DNA of 64,000 bases from Inia geoffrensis (GCA_036417435.1 CM070911.1:1240001-1304000); one strand, 5' to 3'. Positions 12,313 to 25,197 are shown, counted from the stretch's first letter. The notes: a model not told the origin generated them from the sequence alone. Made by a program: numbers and translations.

Positions 12313-12440
12313 AGGGACTTCCCTGGTGGTCCAGCGGTTAAGACTCCACGCTTCCACTGCAGGGGGCATGGGTTCGATCCCTGGTTGGGGAACTAAGATC
12401 CTGCATGTCGCGCATAGCACAGCCAAAAAAAAAAAAAAAA
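12313..12440 (+). mobile_element. Short CHR-family SINE
   Basis: 'gggacttccctggtggtccagcggttaag' with B box 'gggttcgatccctggttggg', a short body and an A17 tail (12425-12441). This is a tRNA-derived SINE of about 125 bp, simpler than the 205-210-bp copies elsewhere. Flanking sequences agentially match as an imperfect duplication: AGAATTGGGAGTAT (12299-12312) and AGAATTTAGAGTAT (12444-12457). Confidence 0.92.
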
Positions 12441-12457
12441 AGCAGAATTTAGAGTAT

Positions 12458-12784
12458 GAGTAAGACATCGTCTGTGTTTTCAGGAACCCCCCAGTCCTCT
12501 GAATGCCAAGTTGACACCGAGAAACTTTGGATAAAAGGTGCTGGATAGAGAGGGAAAGCCCTGGGTAGGTTGTACTTCAAGTCCAGAAGTGACGTCTCTG
12601 GATCTTTCATGGATCAACTGCCTGCCAGCTCCTCCCCCTTTTCCAAGAGATTCTTCCTCCAAGAAATCAGGGAGGCCAGATCCACCTTAATCCTTTCTGG
12701 AGCTACCCCCAGGCCCAAGAACGGCAAGGCTGTTACTCAGGCCGCTGCAATCTGATATTTAAAAGCAACCCACCGTCCCCTTCA
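12458..12784. other. Intergenic, no gene seen
   Basis: No repeat or coding signal recognised. Confidence 0.5.
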
Positions 12785-13010
12785 AAAACACCACAGTTGA
12801 TTGAAACGCTAAAGTACCTTCTGTGTCTCAAGGACAGAATTCAGTGCTTTACGCACTTTATATCTCATTTAATCCTTATAACAGTTGTGTTAAGAAGAAA
12901 GCATTATGCCCATTTAACTGATGGGGAAACTGGGGCTCAGATTCCAGAAGTTAAATAACTTCTCCAAAGCCACACAGATCCTGTGGCAGAATTAGGGTTT
13001 GTTCCCCGGT
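12785..13010 (-). mobile_element. MIR SINE, nearly full length
   Basis: 'ctcatttaatccttataacag', then 'gatggggaaactggggctcag', then 'gccacacagatcctgtggcag' run in the order of an antisense MIR. It is one of the clearest MIR copies here. Confidence 0.85.
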
Positions 13011-13014
13011 TGGG

Positions 13015-14045
13015 ATGCCTCTAAATTTTGCCCAAATTTCTTTGGCTTGACATCAAACTAGTGGGACTGGCCGGCCTTTCTTTTCTCAACTACTTAGTGT
13101 GTCACATAGGTCGAGTGTCCATAGGTTGTGTTTCTACGGCTCATTTTCTCCTGTTCTGATCTGTTCTAAAATAATTTATTAATTGCCAAAGTACTGCTTT
13201 AAAGATACATGCATTCCAGCAAATCATTTCCATGGAAAATATTAGTTAATATTCCACATTTTAACTAAACGATTCATGCTACCGATTCACATCTCAAATA
13301 AGATAAAAAGTTTGAGACATTCATCAAATAGCCTTTTGGAAAATAATCTACAGCATCATTAAAGTATTTTCCAAGATTAACCCCTTTATCAAGCTACTGA
13401 CATATAATCTATTGCAATTCAAGAGAGTCTTTTGTATTCCGTGTTTTATTGCCTATGTTCCATATATATGTTTGGAGTTACAGAGTGTTTGGAAAAACAG
13501 ACTGAATGGATCACATTTTACCAAACTGTGTGGTGTTGCCTGCTCCGTAGCTCAGCCCCTACACATGGCACTGGTGACTCATACCAGCATCACTGACTAC
13601 TGAATGGAATAGATGGAATAGTTCTCTTGGCCCTGAGGCTTGACACACATAACTCTGTGTGTGCAGGTGGGATCACGCCTCTGGGGATGGGTTTTAATTT
13701 GATTTTATACCTACACCACTTTCAGGACGATTTCTGGATATTTCTTGGCAGGCCATTGATAAAGGCATGAAATCACTAGAAAATTTTCTCCTCTCTAAAT
13801 CCCACGGGTTTCATGGGCCTGCCCCGCCTTCTGCAGGTGTAACAGCTGCTCTTCTGCCTTCTCACAGGCTTTGTGCAGGCTCCATCCTGACTACTCAGCT
13901 CACACACCAGCCAAGCGCTTGTCTGTGGAGCGACTTCCCTGCAGGCGATAATCATAGACTCTACTGGGTGAATTTGCAAGTAATAAAATTTGAGGAGAGA
14001 GTAAGAGTTATTTCACTTTTCCAAAAATGACCGGGGCTTTTAGGA
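13015..14045. other. Intergenic, no gene seen
   Basis: No recognised repeat. Short ORFs at 13767-14030 (+) and 13776-13979 (-) overlap antisense to one another and have no family resemblance. Confidence 0.5.
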
Positions 14046-14049
14046 GCTC

Positions 14050-14278
14050 TTCATTTAGATGTTTACCAGAGGTTGGCAAACTCCTGCCTGAGGGCCAGGT
14101 CCACTTGCTGCCGACGTTGAGAATAAAGTTTTATGGGAACACAGCCCTGTGCACTCGCTCACGCCTTGTCCTGTCTCCTTTCCCACAACAATCGAGTGGC
14201 TGCTTCAGAGACCACAGGACCCACAAAGACTAAGATATTTACTACCTGGGCCTTTGTACAAAAAATTGGCCCACCCTG
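14050..14278 (+). mobile_element. Non-autonomous hAT-type DNA transposon
   Basis: The left end 'cagaggttggcaaactcctg' and right end 'aattggcccaccctg' form imperfect terminal inverted repeats. The internal 'aataaagttttatgggaaca' and 'aagatatttactacctgggc' match the common mammalian repeat that carries 'aaataaagttttattggaacacagcc' and 'atatttactatctggccctt'. It has no coding capacity. The exact MER/Charlie family name is not assigned. Confidence 0.75.
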
Positions 14279-15184
14279 ATCTAAGCAATCTGATGATTTA
14301 CACCTTTTCCTTTTATAGATGATGATGTGAAGATTTATCCTTTGTCCCAGAAACCATTGTTATGACACGCCAGTGTTCTCATTTTAAAATGCTAATCTGT
14401 TTATTTCAATCTATAGTTTTATTTCATCGCCCAGGGACTAAAGTGTTTATGACACACTTAAAGCAAATATATATTGATTATACCCTGAGGGCCAAACACT
14501 GATCTTCAAAGGATGAGAGAATGGTAAAAATGTCCAGAAGTCAGAGTGTAAGTGTGAGCGTCACTTGCCCTGTGTGCCCTGTCCCGTGTGGACCTTCTGG
14601 AGTATTGTCACCAGAGCCCCACGGGTGAGAGATGGTGGGTAGTTGTCAAGGCCGGGTGAGATTGTACACGAGTGTTGGTTGTGCTCTTGCTGTTATGACT
14701 ATCATCCCATTGGCCTGGAGGACCCTCAAGCTCCTCTTACACCCAGAAGAGTGACCACCTCCAGGGCCTGCGACAGTCACTCGGGAGAGGCCGGGCAGGC
14801 CGAGTGCAAATGGGAGACCAGCGCCTGCTGGAGCCTTGGAATTTTTAATTCTTTTTTGAGAGAGTCCAACCATCTGCCTTGAAAATGCACACATCTCAAA
14901 ATCAAGTGTTCTGCCTCCACTGAGAAACCTATTCAAGGCCATGTGTCGAGTGTAAACATGGATTTTTAGCTTATTTGTCTGTCTATCTATCTATCTATCC
15001 ATCTGTCTATTCTTGTTTAATTCTTGGTGAGATTGGTATTTGAATGCTGTGTAGTACACCACGTTGACAATCTTCATTAAAATGTTGAACATTTAACACC
15101 ATTCTAGAAATGTCAATTCAGACCCATATTAAATATTCCATTAAACATTCTTTAATTTATGACTAAAACTCAGTGAGATTAGAC
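14279..15184. other. Intergenic; (TCTA)n microsatellite
   Basis: Contains a tetranucleotide run (gtctatctatctatctatcc) at about 14978-15010. Otherwise no recognised element; overlapping ORFs at 14643-14942 are on opposite strands and unsupported. Confidence 0.5.
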
Positions 15185-15224
15185 AACTGTAGTCGTTTCA
15201 TCTGTGGATGAAACGACTGCAGTT
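15185..15224. repeat. Near-perfect 18-bp inverted repeat (hairpin)
   Basis: Left arm AACTGTAGTCGTTTCATC (15185-15202), loop TGTG (15203-15206), right arm GATGAAACGACTGCAGTT (15207-15224). 17 of 18 positions pair, and the single mismatch would be a G-T type wobble on one strand. The right arm continues into text resembling antisense MIR ('cagttcagaaactttagctg' versus 'ggctcagagaagttaagtga'), so the left arm may be an inverted copy of MIR sequence. Confidence 0.9.
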
Positions 15225-15305
15225 CAGAAACTTTAGCTGACCTTAAAGTCAACTATTAGTTTAGCACTCAATGTGCATAGTTTTTTTGTTTTTTTGTTTT
15301 TTAAC

Positions 15306-18300
15306 TCCAGGGAAATGGCAATTAAACATAATGCCTTCCTCAGACAGAACCAATGAATGGGTTTCTTTGGGGAAAGTGAACAAGATATAGACAAGAAAAT
15401 AATTAAAGCAACTATGACCTATTATCCCAGTTCATAAAGCTCTTAAAGATTGCAGCACCCACAAGGTTGTGGTATGTGGAAGGCGATCCTAGACTCTTAA
15501 CTTCCACATCGCAGTAAGTAGCTCTATTATCAGACAGGCAAATGGGGGAGCCGGCAGACAAATAAATTACTATTGCACAGTGAACCTTAAAAGGCATTCC
15601 AGAGTTCTCAGAAATTACCAGTGCACCGGAATCTTCCTATTTTTCCCCAGCAAAGTACCGTGTGTAAAATGGATCCTGCATGCGGGTATCGAGAAGATCC
15701 TACCGGCGCTTCTGAAGTCAATTTCCTGCACACATTCAGAGGCTGAGCTTTGCAGAGGTGGGAATTGACTCACATTACAGTCATGGAGACTCCAGCCTAT
15801 GAGATTCCCTAAAAAAAATGTGCTGCCCGGCAGCCATCATTTGGTATAGGCCCATCCCCGATCTCCAAGCCATAATTGGTAAACCTTACTAACCCGTTAC
15901 TTCTCTAGCAAGTGCAGATTTGGGGGCAGTGATTCAAAATGACACCTTTCCATCTGAGGGTCCACATCCTCTGCACTAGGGATCCCGGGGACCCCCCAAA
16001 ACACCCCGAAGGATGCAGATGTCTTCCCTGCCCTGTATAGCTTTAGTAGCAAGAACAACATATGCATCATCTAATTTAACTGCCAATGGCTCTTTTTAGC
16101 ATAAACTGTCTATTTGGAAAGGATGCACAACAGGATTTTAACACCTCCCAAAAGCCTGGAAGTACTGAGAAGTTGGGATGGGAGTAGTGACTCAGCAGCA
16201 CATGGCGGGTGCAGGGAAAGGGGACCCTTGTCCTCAGCCCCTTGAGAGCAGCTGGCAGGTACCTGAACTCCGTGGCCCGGCAGGTGCTGTTTGGGTCCAA
16301 TTTTGTTCCCTCAGTCGGTCAGAGTTCAGAGATGCCCACGGACGTGATTTCACCAATTCTCCTTCAGGTTCATTTTCTAAAGGACAAGATAACAACACAA
16401 CAGCAGCTTGAATAACTGAGGAGGGAGATTGACAAGAACCCTCTTCTCTGTGCTCTTACATTTAAAACAACGACTTACGTTCACAGTCAAATGCACACGA
16501 AGGACTATACAGGATTTCACTCAGAAATCCTGATGTGAACGGCCATGAAGGACAAGTAGAAAGTGCTTTCAATTGTTGAGCTAATTTATTTTGAAATCCA
16601 AGCTATTTAACTTTTTAAAATACGTGTCTAGTTTTGAAGGTAAAACTAAGTGCACTTAATATTTAAATTGACCAATTACCACCAGTTTGTAAGATTATTG
16701 TCTTCTTTAACACTTGGATGTAATTAAGAAACAAAATAATAAGTGAGAAATACTTTAGATGTGTAACAATTTCTTGGAAATAATGTGATTTCATTGATAA
16801 CAAAATGTAGTCTGTTGATGACAAGGGTGTTTCTAAATGTCAGCTTAATTTTATTTTTGTAGAACAACAGAAGACATTTTCTTATTTACTGTAAATTTAG
16901 AATTTATCTGTCAACTTTTCTTCAAGGTTTTCTGAAAGATTGTCTCAGTATTAGGAAATTCGACTGTTCTAGTTGGAAAAGAAAATACCAAGGTTATTTC
17001 AAAATAATCCTTGCTGTCAAGGATGTGTTTTGGTTAAGAAGAGAAGGCTGAACCAGAATACTAGAAAGTGGAGAGAGCTGGGGGTCTCCTTGTTGAAGCT
17101 ATTGTTTCTGGAACAAACCTCCAAATTCAGATACGCTTGTTAAATCTAGTCCATGGCAATAACAGCCCAAGTCTTAAGGGGTAGCAGTGGCGTGTGTCAG
17201 GCAAATGAAGAGACTCTGAGGGTCTCCCACGGTATTTGTCGTAAATCCTCTAAAAGACACTGCCCTCTGTTTCCTGTGCAACACCTCAACACAGAGGAAA
17301 TAGTCAGGGTGCGTAGCAAGTGGAATTTGAAGTGAGATAACACACAGCCTCCCATGAAATACATAGGCAGCCTATAAAACGCAACCATACAGATTTTCTT
17401 ATGTTCCCTAATAAGGATTTACCCATACAAATACATAAAGAACAGAACAATTCAGAAATATGCACATAGAGCTAGAAAGGTTTTAAAGTTACCCTGAACA
17501 ATCAAGTTTGAAAATTAGCAGGAGAATTGGTATATTTTTGTGTGTATTAAAGTCTAGACTCATTAATTTGGAGTTACCTTGTAATATTTTAAAATATGCC
17601 TTTAATACAAGTTATAATTTGTGATTTTATTTAGAGCAGCATATAGCCAATGCCACTGACTAAATCTTTGAGGACAATGTGCTTTGTGGCCTTTTTCTGC
17701 CTACCAATACTCATACAACACACACATGCCCATACGCACATACGCTTACACACATGCACACACACCCACAAACATACACACACATGCTAGAAGTGCAAGG
17801 CAATTCCATATAGATTTGACATTATTGATTTTGAAATCATAATATAATGCTTTAAAAATAGAATTGTTCTTTTCATGAAATACCAGTAAATAGATGCATT
17901 ATCACTCGATTAGCCAGACCCATCGTAGCTATCACTGGTGTGAACATCTGTGGGGTCCTGTACCTCCCTGAAGTTCAGGTTCTCTGACAATAATAGGGCT
18001 GCACTAAAAATGTAAGGTATTTCCTCTTGCTCCAAAATACTGCGGTCCCCAGTGCCTTTCCATGGCCCTTGAGGTGAACTCCTGGCCAGGGAACGGTCTA
18101 CATGGGAAGGGTGCTCCTCCTGCCTTGTGAGCTCACTCAGCTCTCGCCTCTGTTTGTTTACATAGCAGATGCACATTTACAGCTTTGAATGTCGCCTAAG
18201 TGACACTAGGAATTACTCTGCAAATGCCTTTCTGCCCAGAAATGCTCCCAGAGCGAGCAGGACATGGCTGATGGCAGGAGAGCATCAGCCTGCTCCGCCT

Positions 18301-18399
18301 TCTGCCCAGCCGGCCCTGTGACCTTCTCAGCAGGTGTCACACATGGAGTTGGGGACATCCACGTCCCTGCCGCAGTTGCTTTCCTGAGGATCTGACTGT
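15306..18399. other. Intergenic, repeat-poor, no gene seen
   Basis: About 3 kb with no recognised element except an interrupted CA-rich tract at about 17717-17789. AT-rich between 16440 and 17040. No exon-like frame. Confidence 0.5.
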
Positions 18400-18408
18400 T
18401 AAAGGGAC
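18400..18408. repeat. Target-site duplication of L1, left
   Basis: TAAAGGGAC is repeated at 19316-19324, flanking the minus-strand L1. Confidence 0.75.
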
Positions 18409-19315
18409 TTTTTTGTTTTTAAGCATCTTTATTGGAGTATAATTGCTTTACAATGTGGTGTTAGTTTCTGCTGTATAACAAAGTGAATCAGTTATACATA
18501 TACATATAACCCCATATCCCCTCCCTCTTGCGTCTCCCTCCCACCCTCCCTATCCCACCCCTCTAGGTGGTCACAAAGCACCGAGCTGATCTCCCTGTGC
18601 TATGTGGCTGCTTCCCACTAGCTAGCTATTTTACATTTGGTAGTGTATATATGTCCATGCCACTCTCTCACTTCGTCCCAGCTTACCCTTCCCCCCACCC
18701 CGTGTCCTCAAGTCCATTCCCTACATCTGCGTCTTTGTTCCTCTCCTGTCCCTAGGTTCTTCAGAGCCATTTTTTTTGATTCCATATATGTGTGTTAGCA
18801 TACGGTATTTGTTTTTCTCTTTCTGACTTACTTCACTCTGTATGACAGACTCTAGGTCCATGCCCTCACTACAAATAACTCAGTTTCGTTCCTTGTTATG
18901 GCTGAGTAATATTCCATTGTATATATGTGCCACATCTTCTTTATCCATTCATCTGTTGATGGACACTTAGGTTGCTCCCATCTCCTGGCTATTGTAAATA
19001 GAGCTGAAATGAACACTGTGGTACGTGACTCTTTTTGAATTGTGGTTTTCTCAGGGTATATGCCCAGGAGTGGGATTGCTGGGTTGTATGGTAGTTCTAG
19101 TTTCAGTTTTTTAAGGACCCTCCAAACTGTTCTCCACAGTGGCTGTATCAATTTACATTCCCACCAACAGTGCAAGAGGGTTCCCTTTTCTCCACACCCT
19201 CTCCAGCATTTATAGTTTGTAGATTTTTTGATGATGGCCATTCTGACCGGTGTGAGGTGATACCTCACTGTAGTTTTCATTTGCATTTCTCTAATGATTA
19301 GTGATGTTGAGCATC
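18409..19315 (-). mobile_element. LINE-1 3' end, minus strand
   Basis: Reverse-complement copy of the same L1 3' region as at 1156-2283. The T-rich start (18409-18420) is the poly(A) tail, followed by the 3' UTR and then the ORF2 C-terminus. An open frame from 19286 to 18852 includes the C-X3-C-X7-H-X4-C motif, but the frame shifts just before the normal C-terminus (after ...ETELFVV). It is 5' truncated, with a 9-bp duplication on both sides. Confidence 0.93.
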
Positions 19316-19324
19316 TAAAGGGAC
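19316..19324. repeat. Target-site duplication of L1, right
   Basis: Copy of TAAAGGGAC found at 18400-18408. Confidence 0.75.
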
Positions 19325-21289
19325 GTTTTGATGAACTAAGTTCTGCTCAGATGACACAGGCATGTACCTCCCTGGCACTCTGAGTCACGACTGTGCGATT
19401 ATCTACCAGCAGAAATGTTTCTTGCCTTTTTTCTCTCTCTAAAAGTTCTATGTGAGGTTGGTTAAAAAGTGAGGTACATGTTTTGACAGGGCCTCTTCCT
19501 CAGAGTTACAACACTGAGTAATAAGAGCCAGACAACCCCTCCTCAGCACAGTTAGAAGCAAATCCTCCTCAGGGAACTGACTCGGAGGCTCGGGCAGGAA
19601 TCCGAAGGTCCTGCCTGGACTTCGCTGCTCTCCCAGACCCCCGATCGGGGCTGGCTGAGCGAGAAGGCCTCTCTCTAAGTCTTCTCTGTAGTTCACTGGG
19701 CACCTCGGGGATGTGTGGTGGTCAAAAGAGTAGAGTGTGTCTCAGCCCACATGTTGGGTGCAGCCCCGGCCCTGGTGCCCTCACCAACTGCACATGCGTC
19801 TCATCTGTAACTGTTAGTAGAAGCCAGATCCCATTGCTCAGCGATCGGGTGAAGATGAACCATCGCTTGTATGTCATGGGTTCTCGGTCACTCTCTCCTG
19901 CTTCAATAGAGGGCTTGTTTCCCTCTGTGCCAAATTAAAGATATTTCAGTAAGTAAGCTCCTCCCTTGAGTACATTCTTCCTCCTAGAATATGCTCATGA
20001 GGGGATAACTCACCTCCTGGATGGCTATGAAATTCATGTCTACTTCTGGTTTTACAGAGAAAAGCAAAAGGATCATTTTCAGAAGACAGAGACGATAAGG
20101 TAGGTAAGGAAGAGATAACCATGAGTGAGGGAATCTTAGGAAGAAATGACAGGAAATCAGAAGGATGGATGCACGTTTTGAAATCATCCTCTTCATTTTG
20201 AAATGCATACATCCCTCTTCTTTGTGTGCTCTGAATTGAACCTATCACATATTTGCCTGAGGACTTCTATTACTTAGATGGTTGGGACATATTTTTGACA
20301 ATTAAGAAGTTCAACTCCCCCCTTCCACACCTGGGCTTTCTGACCTCTGTATTTCTCTCAGATCACCTGAGCAATATCACTCCTCAGAACATAACCTTCA
20401 TCTAACGCTCTCAGCAAGAGGCTGTTGCTTTCAGCATGTTCACTAACGACATAAGAGGATTCCAGTAAATGCAATTTGCAATTTGGAGCCTTTATGGATA
20501 AAAACATCACGTGCACGATCAAGTCCCCAGCTGCCCTCCAGTCACTAGGTGTTCCCAGGCTTGGACCACTATCTAAAGCAAGCATTTCATTGGTTCTCAA
20601 AACTAACACCGGAGAGGAAATTCACATTTCCCACTGTGGTCTTTTAGGGGAGGCTAGTGGGCCCCCCACACAGAAGACAGGGGTTGGAGGCTGTGGCTTG
20701 CCCATGGTGACAGGCAGGGGTGGCAGGCCCTGCAGGCTTGCAAGGAACCGGGCAGTGATGACGCGTCCAGCACCTCCAACTCCTGGCAGCCGTCACACGT
20801 GTTTAATCACACGTGTGCACACAGCAGTTCAATGACATATTGTGTATAATGAAAAATGGAAAACTCTGTGGTGGACCAGTCGGATGACTATCATAAACAA
20901 TCTAGGGCTGGCCTGTATGTCTTGACAAGGCACAGTCATCAAGATGTAGAAGTGAAAACTGTGCAGAGTAGCAGAAACAGCTAATCCCATCTATGTACAA
21001 CAGTGCAAATCCAAACCTAAAAATACATTGTACATTTACAAGTGTACATATGTAAATGCACAGAAAAATGTATGGAATGGGTATAGACCCACCGGGTAAC
21101 AGTGATTATCTTTGGAAAAACAAATGAGATTTTTGAGGACTAAGAAGGACTTCCACTTTTTAAGTTAAATAATTCCAATTGCTTTATGTTTTATTGCCAA
21201 AGCAATTGATGTAACATCTTATGCAGCAGCAACAAAAAATATGGAAAAAAAATATGATGATCGCTTTGTAGATCTATTACAATTGCTAT
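19325..21289. other. Intergenic, no gene seen
   Basis: No recognised transposon. ORFs of 119 codons or fewer (for example 20476-20835) show no domain or splice context. Confidence 0.5.
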
Positions 21290-21304
21290 AAAGAATGATT
21301 AGTA
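21290..21304. repeat. Target-site duplication of long SINE, left
   Basis: The 15-mer AAAGAATGATTAGTA is repeated perfectly at 21642-21656. Confidence 0.93.
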
Positions 21305-21641
21305 GGGGCTTCCCTGCTGATGTAGTGGTTAAGAATCCACCTGCCAATGCAGTTGAGCCCTGGTCCGGGAAGATCCCACATGCAGCGTAGCAACTAAGCC
21401 CGTGCACCACAACTACTGAGCCTGCGCTCTAGAGCCCGTGAGCCACAACTACTGAAGCCTATGTGCCACAACTACTGAAGCCCGTGAGCCTAGAGCCCAT
21501 GCTCCGCAGCAAGAGAAGCCACCGCAATGAGAAGCCCACGCACTGCAACGAAGAGTAGCCCCCGCTCGCCTCAACTAGAGAAAGCCTGTGGGCAGCAAAG
21601 AAGACCCAACAAAGCCAAAAATTAATTAATTAATTAACAAA
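21305..21641 (+). mobile_element. Long CHR-family SINE with internal repeats
   Basis: The same tRNA-type head ('ggggcttccctgctgatgta') but a body of about 335 bp, longer than the roughly 205-bp CHR-2-type copies. The body has three exact copies of CCACAACTACTGA (21407-21419, 21443-21455, 21466-21478) and ends 'gacccaacaaagcc' with an (ATTA)n tail. The B-box region is altered ('ttgagccctggtccg' in place of 'gggttcgtgcccc'), so this copy may be transcriptionally weak. Confidence 0.9.
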
Positions 21642-21656
21642 AAAGAATGATTAGTA
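21642..21656. repeat. Target-site duplication of long SINE, right
   Basis: Perfect copy of the 15-mer at 21290-21304. Confidence 0.93.
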
Positions 21657-22804
21657 AGTTCAGGTTAAAAAATTATGCTTCCAAAGTCATATAATAATTA
21701 CAAGCAACTTGAACTCTCCAAAAACCCAAACATTCATTGCTTCACAGCCTATTTATAACTGGTTCTGGGATCTGCTGTTTATACACCAATAAACAATGCT
21801 ACAAGGAAATCATATTTAGGCCCAATTAGATAATTCTACCTCATTAAAAAAATTCTTCCTGATTAAGCAAAATAATATAGAAAAGCAATTAAACATGGAG
21901 GCAATTAAAACAAAGACCAATCAGGGCTGGGAAGGAGGGGGCTGCTTTGACCCCAGCACCCAGCTCCCAGCAGCTGAGCCAGCAGTGGACACGTGGGGCC
22001 CTGGTAAGGGCAGGTCAGCTGTGAGCCTGTGGCCACTCGTGGATACAGGAGATTGATCACCAAAGACACAACCCCAGCAATGAATACAGCAAGGCAGAAC
22101 AAGGGCTCTTGGCCTCACTGGACACAGAACCAGATGTAGCCTTGATGACCACTTAAGCCCCTCGATTTTCAGACTTGGGAATAGGCAGGGAGTCCAGGAC
22201 CAGGCCCGGTGGACTGTTCCCAGACTCCCAGCTACATGAAAACCATCTTAGAGAAATCTAAGAATGTGTTTCTGGTAATCTTATCAACAATAACACCAAG
22301 CTTTAGTCTTCAGGGCACCCGACAACCACTCTTGTGGCAGGGACAGAGTGGGGACCAGCACAGCCACAGAGCAGCATTCTCGGTTCTGCAATTCACATCT
22401 TACGGCATCACCCGTCTGGGGTCTCAAGGGAGTGAATTTAGGACATTAGGATTGACTTTTCACATGCACACCCCTGCAGGCTTGGACGTCAGTGTTGTTA
22501 CATCCATCCCTTAAGGCTTTCAGGCTCTGCCCTCTGCCTGCCTGTGAAACAAGAGGTGTGTACTAATCAAAGCTTCCCAAGAGGCAACGCCCAGATAAAT
22601 TCCAGCCAGAGGACCCAGAGACATCAACCCGCGTTCCTTTCTCCCCTGAGAACCTCTTTGGTCCAGGTGCCAATTACACCTTTGCTGATTTCCTGTCACC
22701 TCCCCCCCCCGCCCCCCCCCACCATCTTTCTTCCCTTCCTCCACCCACATGCAAATAACCTATAAACTATTGCATCTATTACATCATACCACTGCTCAAC
22801 AGTA
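21657..22804. other. Intergenic; poly-C tract
   Basis: No gene seen. A nearly pure C run with one G lies at 22702-22720; on the minus strand this is a long G run. Confidence 0.5.
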
Positions 22805-22960
22805 AATCAACTCAACCCCATTAACAGCTATTATTATCGTTATAACATCTTACACATGTATCATAATCCAAAGTTAAAAGGATTTCATATACAAACTCGT
22901 GAATCATGGCCATTTTACAGGTGAGACAAGTGAAGTTCAGAGAGCATTGCGTCAGTCTGT
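22805..22960 (-). mobile_element. MIR SINE fragment
   Basis: 'gctattattatcgttataac', 'atggccattttacaggtgag' and 'gaagttcagagagcattg' follow an antisense MIR with gaps. Confidence 0.65.
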
Positions 22961-23622
22961 GAGAGCTGGAACCAATCACACCAGAGGCATCAGCCTGCCC
23001 TCTGGGGCTTGTGAGGCTCAGTTACAAATTAACTCAGGTCTTAAGTCTCACTCCTGCTCAATGTGACCTTTAGCTTAAGACATTTTATTTTCTCACTGTC
23101 CCTTGAACACAAAGGGTACTTTCTCACTTTGGTTCACACCATTCTCTCCCTCTATTTAAATATCAAAGATTTCTCAAGGCTCGCATCTAAACCCACCATT
23201 TCTCTGTTCAGACTCCCAAGGTCACTCCAGCCCTCAGCAGGAGGTCATTATCCTCTGGAGGATGGGCACGGCCACCCTGCAGCCAATCGTCATGAGTCCT
23301 GGACCATGAACATGGATGATGTTTACATTTCACCTGACATCACTGGTGACTCTTCCTTGTTTTCTTGCTTTGGCTGTAGCTGCTGTTGTTACTATTATAA
23401 AAGATGGTAAGTTTCTTGAAGGCAAGGATTGTGTTTATTCATCTTTGCCTCACTGGGTGTCAGAAGAGAGGGGATTTGTTAAATGAATGGATTTTAATAA
23501 CAATAGTGATAAGCAGACGAGTCCCTTGGCAACACGGATGATGGTTCCTATTCTGTGAACTCCTCACGTTATCACATATTATGTACTCCTATATATTTAC
23601 TGATCAGCTGGAAAAATATAAG
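22961..23622. other. Intergenic, no gene seen
   Basis: No recognised repeat. A 115-codon ORF at 23063-23410 has no family resemblance. Confidence 0.5.
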
Positions 23623-23627
23623 TCATT

Positions 23628-23975
23628 TGTCTTAGTCTGTTTGAGCTGCTATAACAAAATAACACAGACTGGGTGGCTTATAAACAACAGAAATTTATTT
23701 CTGACAGTTCTGGAAGCTAGAGGTCTGAGATCAGGGTGCCAGCCTGGTTGAGTGAGGGACCTCCTTTGACTTGCAGACTTTCCCTGTGTACTCACAAGGC
23801 AGAAGGGGTGAGGGAGCTCTCCGTGGTCTCTTTAGAAGGGCACTAATCCCATTATAGAGGCTCCACCCTCACAACCTAATCACCTCCCAGAGACCCCACC
23901 TTCTGATACCATCTCTCTGGGGGTTAGGATTTCAACGTGTGAATCTGGGGGGACACAGACATTCAAAACATAGCA
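23628..23975 (-). mobile_element. MLT1 (ERVL-MaLR) solo LTR
   Basis: On the minus strand it begins 'tgctatgttttgaatgtctg' and ends 'cagcagctcaaacagactaa' plus 'gaca', with the marker block 'aaataaatttctgttgtttata' (polyadenylation region). This is the structure of an MLT1 LTR, about 348 bp and close to full length. Flanking 5-mers TCATT (23623-23627) and TCATC (23976-23980) are a probable degraded 5-bp target duplication. No internal retroviral genes are attached. Confidence 0.88.
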
Positions 23976-23980
23976 TCATC

Positions 23981-24534
23981 TTTCAAAACAAAGACAACAG
24001 GCTGCATCATGAAAGACAAGGATGGATCAGACCAGTTTGAAGTGCGTCTGTCGCGGAGTGACTCCCTGTGGAAGGGAGATGCCTTGTTGCGGGTGTGTGC
24101 ACACTCACCAGAGTCCTTTTCACCCCTGCTGTATCCGAGATGCCGCAACTCTAGGGATTGAATCGTGCTATTAACTGCTCACTGAACTCAGCAGAGTGTG
24201 CATGGGAACCGGGGTAGAAGCCAGAATTGCAGCAGAAAGCCCCCGTTTTAGGGTGCATACAAATTACTGTCTGTCATGGGCTGCGATTGTAGTGTGACCT
24301 CAAATATATCACTGGTTCAACTTAAACCAATGCCATGCATTCTAACTGGAAACTCTAACCCTGAGGGGCGTGGGCGCATGTGGAGAAGTGCTCGGGATTG
24401 GGTGGTGCTCACTGGTCCCCGAAACTCACAGCCATTCATCCAGGGGGCTGGGGAAGGTGCAGACTGAGAAATCCGGTTCCTCTGTGTCAGCACATCCTCC
24501 AAAGGGTGGCTTCCCCAGTGACAGAAGGAGATCT
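23981..24534. other. Intergenic, no gene seen
   Basis: No recognised repeat or coding signal. Confidence 0.5.
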
Positions 24535-24720
24535 TTCCTGGGAAGGCATTGTCGTGCTAATTATTTCATTTGATCCTCAAGACAATCATGAGAATAGGGT
24601 AAAGGAGATATTATTAGCTCTATTTTTAGAGAGAAACTGATTTTCAGAATGGTGACTTGCCCGAGACCACAAGCCGGGACTTGGTCTCCACATCCCTGAC
24701 TGAACATTTATGGAACCCCG
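24535..24720 (-). mobile_element. MIR SINE fragment
   Basis: 'atttcatttgatcctcaaga', 'gagagaaactgattttcaga' and 'gacttgcccgagaccacaag' match antisense MIR in order. Confidence 0.8.
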
Positions 24721-25133
24721 GGCTTTTAATCTCCTCTGAGGCTGTTGGTGACTCACTTCCAGATGGGCTTTCACTATATCCCCGAATCTGACTCTGGTAA
24801 ACCTTGGGAACCACGACTAAGAAGAGGAGGAACTGGGGGGTGTTGTGTGCCAGGTGGAGAAGACACGCCTGGACACATCTGCCTCTGGGATGGGATTCCA
24901 AGAGTTTAGGAAGAGCCTTCACTCCAGTTGGTGAAACCAGTACCCACACCAGCCCCAGGCCCCAGCACTATAAACCCTTTCCCTTGAGCATTAATTTCTT
25001 TTAAAAATTCGCCTTTATAAAGTGCAAGTTGTCATGATATAGATAATACTTTAAGTCACCATTGATTCATTTTTCACGCAGCAGGGAGGATAGCAGGGTT
25101 GGTGTGGGTCAGCCATCTATCTTCTGTCTCTCA

Positions 25134-25197
25134 ATCTCTCTCTCTCTTTGACACACACACATGCGTGCATGCACGCACACACACACACACACACACA
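25134..25197. repeat. (TC)n/(AC)n compound microsatellite
   Basis: TC units at 25134-25148 are followed by AC units with a 'gcgtgcatgcac' interruption to 25197. Confidence 0.93.
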
